Source: Ancistrus triradiatus (Eukaryota > Chordata > Actinopteri > Siluriformes > Loricariidae). From it: 64,000 nucleotides of DNA. Below are positions 1-11,446 of the stretch, one piece after another. Below the pieces are notes generated by a model. It ran no database searches. It saw only the letters and a list, made by a program, of their open reading frames with translations, and was not told the origin of the DNA. The position numbers and the translations under genes were made by a program. Numbering within the stretch: the first letter of the stretch is position 1; every line of letters starts with the position of its first letter. The DNA lies in contig JAJAGP010000237.1 of NCBI GenBank assembly GCA_025084515.1, positions 62,001-126,000 of the forward strand. The letters run 5' to 3'.

Positions 1-557
1 CAAATGTTTGTCTTCCCAACTAGTTTTTTGTCCTCCCAGCTCACCTGATCCGAGTTCGCAGAATCACACAACATTACAATTTGCTTTTAAATGTTTGTAT
101 CTAATTACAATGCTTGTAGAAACGTAGGTTTTTTATCTCTGAACCTCATACTACATAAACCAAAGAACGTAATTGACCAGCGACTTTTTATAAAACACCT
201 TCTAAAACAAACTTTGTTCTTAAATGACAAGTTTTTTCTGCTGCGACAGAATACAGGTGCTTTCATTTCTAACAACATCTTGACTTAGCATGTAAGAAAA
301 GTGGGAAAATGTTTAAAATACGCCACCAAGGATGAGATGACCTGTGAACAACTCTCCCAGAATAACTCTGATGATGTCTCTGAATGTTAACAGCAGGCAA
401 GATTTTTTACCAGATTCACAGTTGCAGTACGGCCTGTCAGTTAATAAATATTTAAGCCACAAAATGCAGAAATGTGTAATTAACACTATTATACTCGACT
501 TTATCAGATAAGTACCTGTAGTAGACACAAAAAACAGAGATACAACAGAAAGTCTAT
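1..557. other. No gene recognised, left edge
   Basis: AT-rich sequence without a recognisable exon. The remaining C-terminal exons of urb2 (roughly 250 residues by comparison with the human protein) should lie to the left of 2710, either here or beyond the edge. An open frame on the minus strand at 313-618 does not resemble URB2, so I could not place them. Confidence 0.5.
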
Positions 558-2640
558 ATACAGTGCCTTGCTTAAGTATTTTATATTTGGACCTACCCAT
601 ACTGTGCAGCATTACCAACCTGCAATCTAATGGTTTTAATTGTGGCTTTTTAATCAGTCCACCAGGGTGCAGTTAAAGTGAAACCTGATCTCAAAAGCAA
701 AGGTACCACTTTCTGAAAGATGACCGAGTTTGTTAAGAAACATATCTAAACACAGCAAAAAACTACACATTATGGTAACATAAGATGGCGCCGCGCATAG
801 ACGCAGCAGTTCAGTGCTCTCACTGTAGGTGCTTAGTTTGTTTGTTTGTGTGCGTGTGTGTGTGTTGTTGTTCCAACCACATTCTGCTGGGCGACTGACA
901 TCTACATCTGGCAACAACTCTTAGAGATCGGATTACACAGCAAACAGACTGTTACAGGCGAGTTTTGTCGCTCTCACAACATACCGGCGGACATTGTGAG
1001 GAGGCTTGTTAAATGTGCTACTAGAGGAAACAATACGCTAGACAGGGTCTAATCCAACATAAAGCTGGGCTACAGGGCTAAGCCACTGTCTCATCTGGGC
1101 CAGTCAGGGTGCATGTCCCTGTTTTAAATAACAGCATATACTCCCCTCAGGAAAAGTGCTCCTACCCTATACAGAACTGTTAAGTCCTGGCCTGAAGGTG
1201 CCTCTCAACAACTGCAGGACTCCTTCCAGTCAAACTGGGACATCAGAATCTTGAGCAGTACACAACAGCTGTCCTGGGATGCATAAAGTACTGCACAGAC
1301 ATTGTTACAGTGGACAAGTGCATTGGGGTTTTTCCCAACAAAAATCCCTGGATGACCAAAGAGGTGCAGAGCCTGTTAAGAGACAGAAACACCTCCATCA
1401 GAACTGGTGATAGGGTGCTGTACAGCACTGCCAGAGCCAACCTGAAGAGAAGCATCAGAGAGGCCAAGGTGGCATATATGAGGAGGATTGAGGACTGCTT
1501 CCAGAGCAACAACTCCAAAGAGGTGTGGAAGGGGGTTCAGCATATCACCAAGTACAGACCCAGTAATCTGGCAGCTGATGAAGGTGGTGCGACACTGGCA
1601 AAGGAGCCGAATGGTTTCTTTGCTCGCTTCGAGCTACCAGAGACAACCAGGCTACATCTACTATCCCACGGTGACGGCCCCCCTATGGTGGAGGAACGCC
1701 AGGTGTGGCACACGCTGAGGGCGGTGAACCCGAGGAAAGTGGGGAGAGTTGAGGGTGTCTCAGGATAGGTACTAAAGGACTGTGCTTTTCAGCTGGCTGG
1801 GGTCTTTACTAAATTTACCATATTTAATCAGGGCACTGTCCCACCCTGCCTGAAGTCCTCCACGATCAACTGAAGAAAAACCCCATCAGCAGCCTGAATG
1901 ACTATCGCCCAGTAGCACATACAACAATCATTATGGAGTGCTTTGAGAACCTGGTATGGAACTACATCATCTCCAGTCTTCCTCTTAGGTTGGATTCTTA
2001 CCAGTTCACCTTCAGAGCTAACAGGTCAACGAAGGATGCCATAGCCACAGCTCTACATGATGCTCTGTTCTATCTGGAGCAGCAGGGGAGCTATGCATGG
2101 CTGCTCTTTGTGGACTTCAGCTCGATCTTTAACACCATCCTCCCTGAGGGACCGCTCCCAGAACATTTTTAGTGACCCATCCCATCCTGGACACTCACTT
2201 TTTGAGCTGCTGCCTATAGGCAAATGTTATAGGACACTGAGAGCCAACAGACTCAAAAACAGTTTTATGCCAGAGCCTTAACTGCACTACACCACACAAA
2301 ATGTGGACGATCACGCACTGGTTTTATAGACGTCTTATTGTTCTATAAGTGTTTTTTGTGTCTTGTATATGAGTGCTTTAAGTTTGTCTTTTAACCACTG
2401 CACCTTAAGAATTGCACTTTACAACTGCATTGTACCCTTACAATGATAATTAAGACATTCTATGCTGTTCTAAAAACATTGCATAGCTTCACACCTGTCT
2501 GGAGTAGGTTGTCCACAAATACTCAGTTATCGGTTAAGAAGGTCAATAGTCAGAAAAACATTCCGCATTTTAATTCATGGTTGTAACACTACGCAATGTG
2601 GAATAGTATAGAGGGGTAAATACTTACAAAAGTCATTATA
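558..2640. mobile_element. Decayed Tc1-like element ends flanking a LINE
   Basis: At 558 the sequence CAGTGCCTTGCTTAAGTATT resembles the terminal repeat of a common teleost Tc1-like family. At about 2556-2640 a stretch with 'ggttgtaacactacgcaatg' and a downstream 'gggtaaatacttacaaaagt' resembles the opposite end of the same kind of element. No transposase remains between them; a LINE remnant (about 783-2480) fills the space. The reading is that a LINE landed in an old transposon, but the ends are diverged and the pairing is inferred. Confidence 0.4.
783..2480 (+). mobile_element. LINE (L2/CR1/jockey-like) remnant
   Basis: A non-LTR retrotransposon fragment in the plus orientation. It opens with a GC-rich leader (aagatggcgccgcg near 784). 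An open frame at 846-1052 resembles the start of a fish LINE ORF. The frame at 1310-1768 contains the endonuclease-to-RT linker type sequence ARANLKRSIREAKVAYMRRI. The frame at 1933-2172 holds the start of the reverse transcriptase, with FRANRSTKDAIATALHD and FVDFSSIFNT (the first catalytic Asp motif). The C-terminal RT with the YADD-type box is missing and the frames are interrupted, so it is dead. The 3' part (about 2400-2460, 'gcactttacaactgcattgt', then an AATTAAGACATTCTA-type tail) resembles the 3' end of such LINEs. Family name is by recall of motifs, not by search. Confidence 0.75.
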
Positions 2641-2709
2641 GTATAGTGTCATATAGGGGTAAGCCACTTTCTTAAACTGACAAATATTTTATTAAGCTGA
2701 TTAACTCAC

Positions 2710-5700
2710 TCTTTGGTGGCCTGCTTCAACCTTGGCAGCAACAAGTCCATTTCGGATCATGGAGAGAAACAGCGTACGGAACTGCTCTACTGAACAGTTG
2801 CCCATCAGCTGACTAAACAGGTCCCTCATTGGTGCTTCCATTTCCTTTACTTCTGACATAGTAAGCCAAGCACCTAATCGACATACATGACTAGTGTCAA
2901 TGGAATGAAAAGCTTAATAATAATGGCATAATTGTGTAAACAGGAATATCTCAAAGACATGCCTACCTGACAGTAGATTATAAACACTCTGCAGAATCTT
3001 GGAATGGAGGCTGTCAAGATCTGCCTCTTTGGTCGTCTTTGCAGCCAAATAAAATGCTGACAGATAGTCAAAGGATGAAATGAGGAAATCTATTGGTTGT
3101 GGTGAATGGTACAAGTCTTTAAGGATCTGCTCAGCAAAGCTTTTGTATAATGCCATGTTTGGTACTTGGTGTAGTTCACCTTTGTCACATGAATCCTGAG
3201 TCTGATGAGATGCCTTTGCAAGTTCACTCTTTATCATAACAGTCAGCAGATCAATACAAAAAGACTGCCTGTGAATGCTGCTTGTTCTACCCACAAATGC
3301 AGTCTGGATTGCAGGCCCCATCACAGAGGTTATCTTCCCTAGCAGCTGAGTCAGCGTTTCATCCAGCTGTGTACTCTTTCCAAGAACAGACATCATTTCA
3401 TTACATAGTGTGCTCAATGTGGCTGAATAAAGTTGAAATAAGTATGGTGTCTCTTCCCCAGATGCTCCAATAGAAGTAGCACGCTCAATCATAAAATTGG
3501 TGAATTTTTCCAGATTGATTCGCACACTCCGTTTTCGCTCAAGTATCATGTGGATTAAGCAATGTATGAAGCCTTGGACTGACTGCAGAAGAGAAAACCA
3601 GAATGAGCTGTCCACATTTTGAAACAGGCCCTTGTCCAAGCCAGAGAAACATGATGTCATTGCTGCCTCTAACAGTGTACTACCATGTACAACTTTGAGG
3701 ATTATATGAGCGTTTTTCCCTACTAACAACCTTTGCATGAGACCAAAAAGCTCTTTCAAAAGGTTGACGGACACAGACAAGTCTGCATTTCCATCACCCT
3801 GTATGCACAGAGTCATAAAAAATGAACTTAGAAAGAGTCCCAAGTAATCTTCAGGATGCATTGCATGTGGATTCATGACGGCTGCTATCTCAACCAACTT
3901 CACAAGTCTATGTACTTGTGTTTCAGTAATAGATACTGAAACACCTGTTTTGGCACAGATCACAATTTCCTGGGCGACAGCTGTTAATCTCATCAAAGAT
4001 GGCGAGAGCTCTGCAACATGTTCTTCCTCCTCTGCAGAATCAATATCAACATCTGTGCAGGATTTTAAAAATGAGGGACAATAGGACTGTATATCAGAAG
4101 CACTAAGCAAACCCATCAACCTATTTGTAATAGAAGCCACCACTTGTGAGTGCACTTCGGCTAATTCACAAAAAAAGGTGCTACTGAGTAACTGCTTTGA
4201 AATCAGGAAGGCAGACAGATCGGATTTCTCCAAATTGTTTTCCGTTTTACTCAGAAGTAGGGAGTTTAGCAAGGTGTCTGCTATGTGAGCTGTAACCTCC
4301 TTTGACAGGTACGGAGACATTAAAGGGAGGTTGGTGGTTACTAGAAACCAGAAGGCCACTGGATAGGTATCACTATTGATGCTGCAAAGCTGGCGGTCCC
4401 ATATTTGGTCAGGGTTAAGGTTTATTAACGTTTCATGTCCATTTACAACAAACTGAGCAGTTTCTCGAAAGTCTTGTGTGTCTGCATCTGATAAATGTGA
4501 AGGTGAGGTAAGCAGGTTTCTCTTCATTCTATGAAGAGCAAGAAGCTTCTGAAGAAGCATACTCAGTGGACTAATGACTTGGCTTCCAGTTCTTGTTAGT
4601 GCCAATACCTTGTTTACTGTATCAGAGATAAGACTTTGATCACTGGTTGGTCCACCTGGAGATACGTACTTACTGCAGTGACTTTGAAAAAGGGTGTCTG
4701 CCTCATGCCAAGTGTGAATAAGCAGAAGAGCCACTTCTTGAATCTTCTCTGTAGAGAGGCTGTCTGTAACCAAAACTACCTCAAAATGATGCAGAAGGGC
4801 TCTTACAAACTTCAGCATTTCCTCCATTACACTTTGTGTTTGTCTGACAGTGGGTACTGGGGTGCTGTCATCTAGCGTCTTGAGACTAAAGAGCACTGCA
4901 TGCAGAAGAACACTCATGGAGAACATCTTGAGTGCAGATTCCTCTCTTTTCTTTTGGACAAAAGGGAGTTCATTTAGCATCCTTTCCAGAATAAGCCTGC
5001 ATATTTCAAGATTTTGGCTGGGAGGACTGTCCAAGAGACACTGACCCAAGCTATTATGCATAGCCTCAGACAACAACTGCTGTCTCAGTTCATCTGCAGC
5101 TGGTCGACATATCACTACCAGGAGTTCCTCGATGAGTCTCGGAAGCTGGCGGAGTTTAGCGTAGGTCTGGAGGACTGCACACAACAGTGTTTCTCGCGCT
5201 TTCTTCACACGCAATTCCAAGTTGTCTGCATCCACCCAAACTGAAGAGAGAAGCTCATCAAGGTCTGGCTCAAGGATTTGGTGGTTCAGTGCGAGCAGAG
5301 ACTTCAGGCAGCGGTACCAGGCTGGGATGTGTGTCTGTGCATTGTTGAACAAAAGCTGAGCCATCTTTCTAAAGAAATTGTACTGCACCTCTCCATTATG
5401 TATTTTATCTGCAGCTACATTATAAATGTCTCCTGCCAAACACAAGTTCAAAATGTTCTCTAGAGCAAGCAGAGCAAGGTTCCAGTTTAAGGGATTAAAT
5501 GAGTCTGTGAGGTTTAGATCTACTGTAAAGTCAAGAGCAGGAATGAACTTTGTCAAAAGGTGAAAACAAACAAGCTTGTTCTCTCCTCCTTTGCAAAATG
5601 AATCAAAAGCAAGTTTGAAGAGCAATGGGAGAGAAGAGGATCGAACGGCATAAAATAATGACTCATTGTCAGAACCTTGTTCCTGGGCAAACTTTGACAG

Positions 5701-7257
5701 AATCATTGCAACAGGGAAAAACAAGCCTTTGCCAGTTGATCCCTTTTTGCTACCTGATCCTTGTTCTGATGTGAGAAGTTCATCTTTGTAGGATGGTAGA
5801 TGGTCAATGAAGAAAAAGGCTGACTGAAGAATAGAGTCAACTTTGTTCCTAATGTCTTTGCTCAAGTTTTGCCGGATCTTCAAGTCATCCTTTTCAGTCC
5901 ATGTCCTAGAAGTGAGTAAGTGTCTTAATAGGCATAGCGGTTGAAGAAGGTGGTTTGTAACCTGGGTAAAAACTCTTTTGGGGTTCCCTTGCTGTCTTTG
6001 CACTGTCAGGTAGGTGCTGAGGACATTCAGCAGAAGTTCAAACACTTTGATTGAAAGAGGCTCTGGAGATTCAAGTTGGTTGAGCTGAAAGCAGGCCAAG
6101 TCACTTATTCCAGCTACAAGCTCCACCAACAGCTCATACTTGGCAGTGTAGGTCACAGAGAGGAGTGGAAAACTCAAAATCCCATGACAACAACTTAAGA
6201 CAGTGGGCAGGACAGCAGAGGCAGTACCAGAACTGAATTCTTGAATCCTTGCATTGATAATCTATGGAAAAAATCAAACAAATTCACATCATTTGGCAGA
6301 CACCCTTATCTACAGCAACTTACAATTAATACAATCATGGGTTAAGAGTCTTGCTCGAAGACCCAACAGTGGGGGCTTGGCAGCGGTGGGATTTGAACCC
6401 TGAACCTTCTGGTCCATAGTCCAATAACTTAACCACTCAGCCACCATATCCTACAAGTAATCAATGCAATGAAAAATACGTTTAATGCTTAGAGGTAGTT
6501 CACAAAAAAAAAAAATCCATAGTCCAGTACCTTAGCAGCTAGGCCACCAAAATAATATCTTAAATAAATACATATAAAACTTCCCCACTCATGTACAGTG
6601 TATATTTCAACATTCAATGCTTATTATTGAACTATTATTGATAAAGAACTGGCAAAATATTTCCATAAAAAATCTAATGTCATTAGATAAGCTCAATTTC
6701 CCAGTAGTGACTCTCAGTTTCATATCACACATGATTTATCTACCACATAATGTATTTCATGTCAGTCTTATTGAGGCCCTTCACTTGTTCAAGCCAACAC
6801 AATATTATCACTCAAAAGTGGTCAAGAAACTTACCTGAGGAAGTGCAGGGCTCAAGACAATGGTCTTTCCTTGATCTAATATATTAAAAAGGTTCTGGCT
6901 GTGAAGAATGTCATTCAGATAGGTCCATAGGTTCTCCACTACTTCTTGTGTAACCTCTATTTTCTTGTTGTAATGACCAGAAAGAGCACGAACAACCCAG
7001 TCAAACAAATACTGAAACAAAATAAAGACAATTTCATAATCTAAGAGCAGAACAACTTTGATGCAACTACCACAACTTTCTAAGTGCTCATAATTAAATT
7101 TTCATGGCATGGAATAAAAATGTAATTTAACCTGTTCCTTATTTGGCAGAAGGCACTGACTGGATTCCCATGCAAACTGAGCAAACTTCAACTTTTCTGG
7201 CCAGGGTATGAGAGGGCTTTTCAGCTTCTGATGGACACCAGAGTAAACAGTAGCCAT
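2710..7257 (-). CDS. urb2: URB2 ribosome biogenesis factor, 5' part of gene (partial)
   Basis: URB2 (yeast Urb2/Npa2 homologue) is a nucleolar factor for early 60S pre-ribosome assembly and 27S pre-rRNA processing. Visible coding exons, in transcript order: 7257-7132 (42 aa, starts MATVYSGVHQKLKS), 7011-6835 (59 aa, YLFDWVVRALSG), 6261-2967 (about 1098 aa), 2852-2710 (47 codons, ends VEAGHQR). Splice sites are GT/AG and phases agree (0, 0, 1, 0). They give about 1247 aa. The start matches human URB2 (MAAVYSG, then LPNKEQ), as do blocks such as ICRPAADELRQ, LEPDLDELLSSVWVDAD and VPAWYRCLKSL-like sequence. Human URB2 is about 1524 aa, so the Urb2/Npa2 C-terminal domain lies further left or off the window. 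An in-frame TAA follows the last exon's AGA|GTGAGT donor, so an alternative short end there cannot be excluded. An acceptor (CACAG) at 7276 upstream of the ATG implies a noncoding first exon. Confidence 0.93.
6290..6450 (-). mobile_element. tRNA-derived SINE, urb2 intron
   Basis: Antisense copy of the SINE family seen complete at 51904-52100. It has the tail (ggcagacacccttatc), the 'ccaacagtggggg' region, a pol III B-box complement (ggatttgaaccc; sense GGTTCAAATCC) and the A-box complement near 6430. It begins about 28 bases upstream (in transcript sense) of the acceptor of the large urb2 exon, leaving a short pyrimidine tract intact. In the sense of urb2 transcription it lies in the forward direction. 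Confidence 0.8.
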
Positions 7258-7275
7258 GTTCAAAAGCTTCTGTTC

Positions 7276-8300
7276 CTGTGGATTAAAAAAAGAAAATCTT
7301 CAAATTCAGTTTAGTTTGCATTGTGTACTTCTGGACATGGTGAACACGAGGCTTCTGTTTTGTTTAGTAAAGTTTTAAGTGACAATTGTGAATGTAACTC
7401 TGTATTGTAGTGCTTGACAAAGGTTTGCCAAAGTAATCACTTGTCCATGTGGTTATTTCAGCTATTGCTGAATGACAGTTCTTGATGCAGTGCTGTCTGA
7501 GGGATCGAAGATCACAAGCGTTCAGCTTAAGCTTACACCCTTGGCCTTTTCACACTGAAATTCCTCCTGATTCCTTGAATCGTTGAATGATATTATTCAC
7601 TGTAGAAGGAGAAGACTCAGTCTTTCCTAGATTCTGCTTTTGTACCAATAAAATGTCATAAAATGTGACATAAAAGTCAAAGTAAATGTAAGAAACACTG
7701 TGTTTTCTTATATGCATTTTCCATACTGTCTCAACTTTTTTCTGATTTGGGGCTGTACACAAGATGGGTGCAAAATGTGTATCTTTCACGAAATTGCGTA
7801 TCCAACTCTAGTGCTCTATGTATATCGCGTATTCAGGCAAACGTCTAATATATTAAATGACAAAAAATAACACATTAACCAAAAGGAACACAATGTGGTT
7901 CCAAATAATTGCAGTGACCACAGCATGTCCAAATCGTGACACCGTAAAGAATCAGTTCCTGTAAATATAACTGGAACGTCTACCCAAACGACATATTACA
8001 CTATACAATATTTGTTTTTCCCTCTGTCAGAATTAGGAAAATATAAATATATATGCAATAACTGTGAACAGTTATAGGTTCGTAAACTTTCGGCGATGCC
8101 GCGAAATATTCTCGTCTGTTATAACAGTAGCAGCGAACTTGTTAAATATGATGCTAACACACTTATAGTATATATATTTAAGAGTACATTTATGTTCTCT
8201 TATCGGTTATTTTCCAGCAGGAACACCATGAATACTTACAGTCACATCCTCCACGTGGTTGCTGTTGCTACATGCTTTTTGTAGTCCGACCCTATTGCCA
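7276..8300. other. urb2 upstream region with a possible noncoding exon
   Basis: No coding exon. 7430-7790 is a diverged repeat (listed separately). On the minus strand a donor-like GACT|GTAAGT at 8239-8234 follows a segment with a CACGTG box (8250-8260). This could be the noncoding first exon of urb2 joined to the acceptor at 7276. That is a guess from splice consensus only. Confidence 0.3.
7430..7790. mobile_element. Degenerate DNA-transposon remnant
   Basis: Contains blocks typical of a dispersed teleost DNA transposon ('cttgatgcagtgctgtctga', 'gggatcgaagatcacaagcg') and a terminal stretch 'aagtcaaagtaaatgtaaga' that recurs at 47720-47740 in a fold-back element. No intact transposase. Family (hAT-like?) uncertain. 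Confidence 0.5.
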
Positions 8301-8734
8301 ATCTAGACTAATCGAGCGACTATGCGTTAGAGGAACGGACCTAAAAATGCCACATTTTCTCAGATTTTAATACACCAGTAACTGGTCGGTTAAGCTCTGA
8401 GACCTTACACTAGTGGATCATCTGGAAAGCAGCCCAAACCTGTACACACATCAAATTGCATGTTTTATTTTTCCAATATAATTTTAAAATGAAGAAAAAT
8501 TGGTGCAACAGTCTAATATGCTCCTCCACCACTGCAGTAACCTTTCAGCTGTTTATTACTTCACATTATGTATGTAGCAGAAGTGACAACATTGAGTGGA
8601 AGGCTAATCAATTTGCCCACCCCATAAAAAAAAATTGATTTTGAGTTTTTCTGTAGGACAATGTTACATGTAAGAAGAAGCACACACATGTAAACCACGT
8701 AATTAAAATAATGTCAAGACTGAACATTACGCCT
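8300..8734. other. No gene seen
   Basis: AT-rich intergenic DNA between the urb2 upstream region and the RTE element; I see no exon, RNA gene or clear repeat. Confidence 0.5.
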
Positions 8735-10350
8735 TCTTCTTCTTTCGGCTTCTCCCTTTATCAGGGGTCACCACAGCGAGTTAAACGTTTCCACCTCACC
8801 CTGTCCTCCATGTCCTCTACTCTCATCCCAACTCCCTGAATATCTTCATTTACCACAACCAAATAACTCCTCTTTGGTCTTCCTGTCTGTCTCTTGCCTG
8901 GCAGCTCCATCTCCAACATCCTCCTACCAACATATTCACTATCCCTCCTCTGCACATGTCCAAACCATGTCAGTCTTCCCTCTCGAATTTTGTCTCCCAA
9001 CTATCCAACCTGTGCTGTCCCTCTGATGATCTCATTCCTAATCCTGTCCACCCTAGACACTTCTAAAGAGAACCTCAACATCTTAAGTTCTGCCACCTCC
9101 AGCTCTGCTTCCTGTCTCTTTGTCAGTGCCACTGTCTCTAAGCCATACAACAAGGCTGGTCTCACTACTCTCTTATAAATCTTTCCTTTCACTTTTGCTG
9201 TGACCGTTTTGTCACACAGCACTCCTGACACTCTTCTCCACCCACTATATCCTGCCTGTACTCTCTTCTTTACCTCCTTTTCACACTCCCCATTTCCTTG
9301 GACAGTTGATCCCAAGTACCTGAACTCCTGGACCTTTGTGACCACCAATCCCTGTAGCCTGACTGTTCCACCTGCCTCCCTTTCATTTACACACATGTAT
9401 TCTGTCTTACTACATTAGACTTTCATTCCTCTCCTTTCCAGATTATACCTCCACCTCTCCAAGTTCTCTTCTACCTTTTCCCTGTTCTCACTACAGATCA
9501 CAATGTCGTCTGCAAACATCATAGTCCACGACGATTCTTGTCTGACCTCATCTGTTAGTCTGTCCATCACTAGAGCAAATAAGAAGGGACTCAGGGCCGA
9601 TCCTTGATGCAGTCCCACCCCTACCTTGAAGCTATCTGTCACTCCTACAGCACATCTCACCGCTGTCACGCTGTTGTCATACATGTCCTGCGCGAATCTT
9701 ACGTACTTTTCAGCCACTCGAGACTTCCTCATACACCACCACAGTTCCTCCCTTGGCACCCTGTCATAAGCTTTCTCCAAATCCACAAAGACGCAGTGTA
9801 GCTGTTTCTGACCATCTCTATACTTCTCCATCAGCAGTCTCAAAGCAAAAGTCGCATCCATGGTGCTCTTCCTTGGCATGAAACCATACTGTTGTGCACA
9901 CACTGTCACCTCCTGTCTGAGCCTAGGTTCCACAACTCTCTCCCAACTCTTCATTGTGTGGCTCATCAACTTTATGCCCGTGTAAGAGCCAGAACTCTGT
10001 ACATCACCCCTCTGCTTAAAAATCGGTACAAGCAAACTTTACCTCCATTCCTCCGGCATACTCTCATTCACCAGAATTCCACTGAATAATCTAGTCAAAA
10101 ACACCACTCCCAGCTCTCCTAGACTTTTCCATACCTCAACCGGTATGTCATCAGGTCCACTGCCTTTCCGTTCTTTTCATCCTTTTCAAAGCTTTCCTCA
10201 CTTCTTCCTCGCTAATCTTTGCTACATCCTGTTCCACAATTTCTACACCAGCCTTTTTTCCCTTTCATTTTCTACATTCATCAACTCCTCAAAATACTCC
10301 TTCCATCTTTCCCTCACCCTCTCCTCACCTGAACATTTACTATCTAACAT
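8735..10350 (-). mobile_element. RTE-type LINE, 5'-truncated and mutated
   Basis: A non-LTR retrotransposon on the minus strand. The reverse transcriptase at 10035-9415 has YGFMPRKSTMDA, FVDLEKAYDRVPRE (first Asp), GLHQGSALSPFLFALVMD and the catalytic box MFADDIVIC. It continues through MCVNEREAGGTVRLQG (9396 on) and the C-terminal LTWFGHVQRRDSEYVGRRML (9000-8761), ending CGDP. In-frame stops after GMKV (about 9415) and after GTAQVG (about 9003), and a frame loss left of 10035, make it a pseudogene. The 3' end is 'cctgataaagggagaagccg' followed by a short (AAG)n tail, the same as the fragment at 25262-25530. The clade call rests on recalled fish RTE sequence. Confidence 0.85.
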
Positions 10351-11446
10351 AATTCGTTCCAAAAATTAAATAATTAATCATACTAAGTATGTACCTTGAA
10401 ATCATTAATACCAGCAGTTTCTCACAAAGGACACTTTTTTGTAGCTACCATTTATGCTCACAAAACTATCACCTTTAACTTAACAATTACAACCTTAATT
10501 TCACATTTCACAATTTAGATACTGTTTGTTCACTGCAAGTGAGTGAAGTAGTATTATTTGTTCAGAGCAGTCTAGTCCTTGCTTGCGTCTGTGGAGTTTA
10601 CGGATTGAAAGACCTCGATCTATATCTCATACATGTTCTATATTTTATGGAAAACTATGGTTTACAATTTGTGAAATACTTTTTATCGTTATAGCGCTTG
10701 TAATCGATGAATCGTCTATGGGTTGACATGTCTGACGCAGCGTTGAATGGGCTTTACGTCAGCATACTGTTGTACTGCGCAGTATGTGACATTAGACCTC
10801 TACTATGGTTTGCACGTAAGGTTGCGTGTCTTTCTAGCATACTAGTTAGTACGGTAGTAGGTTATACAGTTTCAGTTGTACAGGGAAACGGCCATTGATC
10901 GTTTATGCTGCCGGTGCGGGCGTTTGTTGTTTCCTTATGAGTATCCTTTTACTTTTACTTTATTTAAAGGTCAACGTTGCTGTAGATGTTGGTCTATACA
11001 GGTGTTGCATGTGATGTTACGTGGTTGTTGGGTGACATGAAGGACGCTGTACTTTTTGTTGGTTGCCCTTAGAAGTATGTAACAGGTTTTGGTGACACTG
11101 TGCGAAGGCAGGTCTGGGTGGAGAGGAGATAAAGCAGGGCTGTGTGGAGCTGTCAAATACAGATAATGTTGTTGAGTAACTGTCAGATCCAACGACCTGG
11201 ATCGTGCTGAATTAGCTTTTCTGAAGATGTCAGAAGCAGCGACTGTGTTCCCGTGCTTAATTTGATCGGTTTGGATCAGCTGCGTGAAGGTCCTTTCACT
11301 GTCAACAAGTGGTTTTCGATGATTTGCGCTTTAAAAGAAATGATTGAGAATCCACTGTGCTTGTGCTTGTAATGATAGTGATCTAAAGTAAATTGGACCC
11401 ACTGCTACATCTCCCTTCATCTATACACTTCGTATAAGAAGTAACA
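10351..11446. other. Intergenic region and abcb10 upstream region
   Basis: No exon recognised. The segment 10880-11446 is richer in GC than its surroundings and precedes the abcb10 start codon, so it probably holds the promoter and 5' UTR; no TATA box stands out. This gap is where TAF5L lies in human; nothing resembling its WD40 repeats is visible. Confidence 0.4.

Noticed and set aside
4636..5463. Several plus-strand frames inside the large urb2 exon
   Set aside because: They are antisense to a 3.3 kb exon with clear URB2 similarity.
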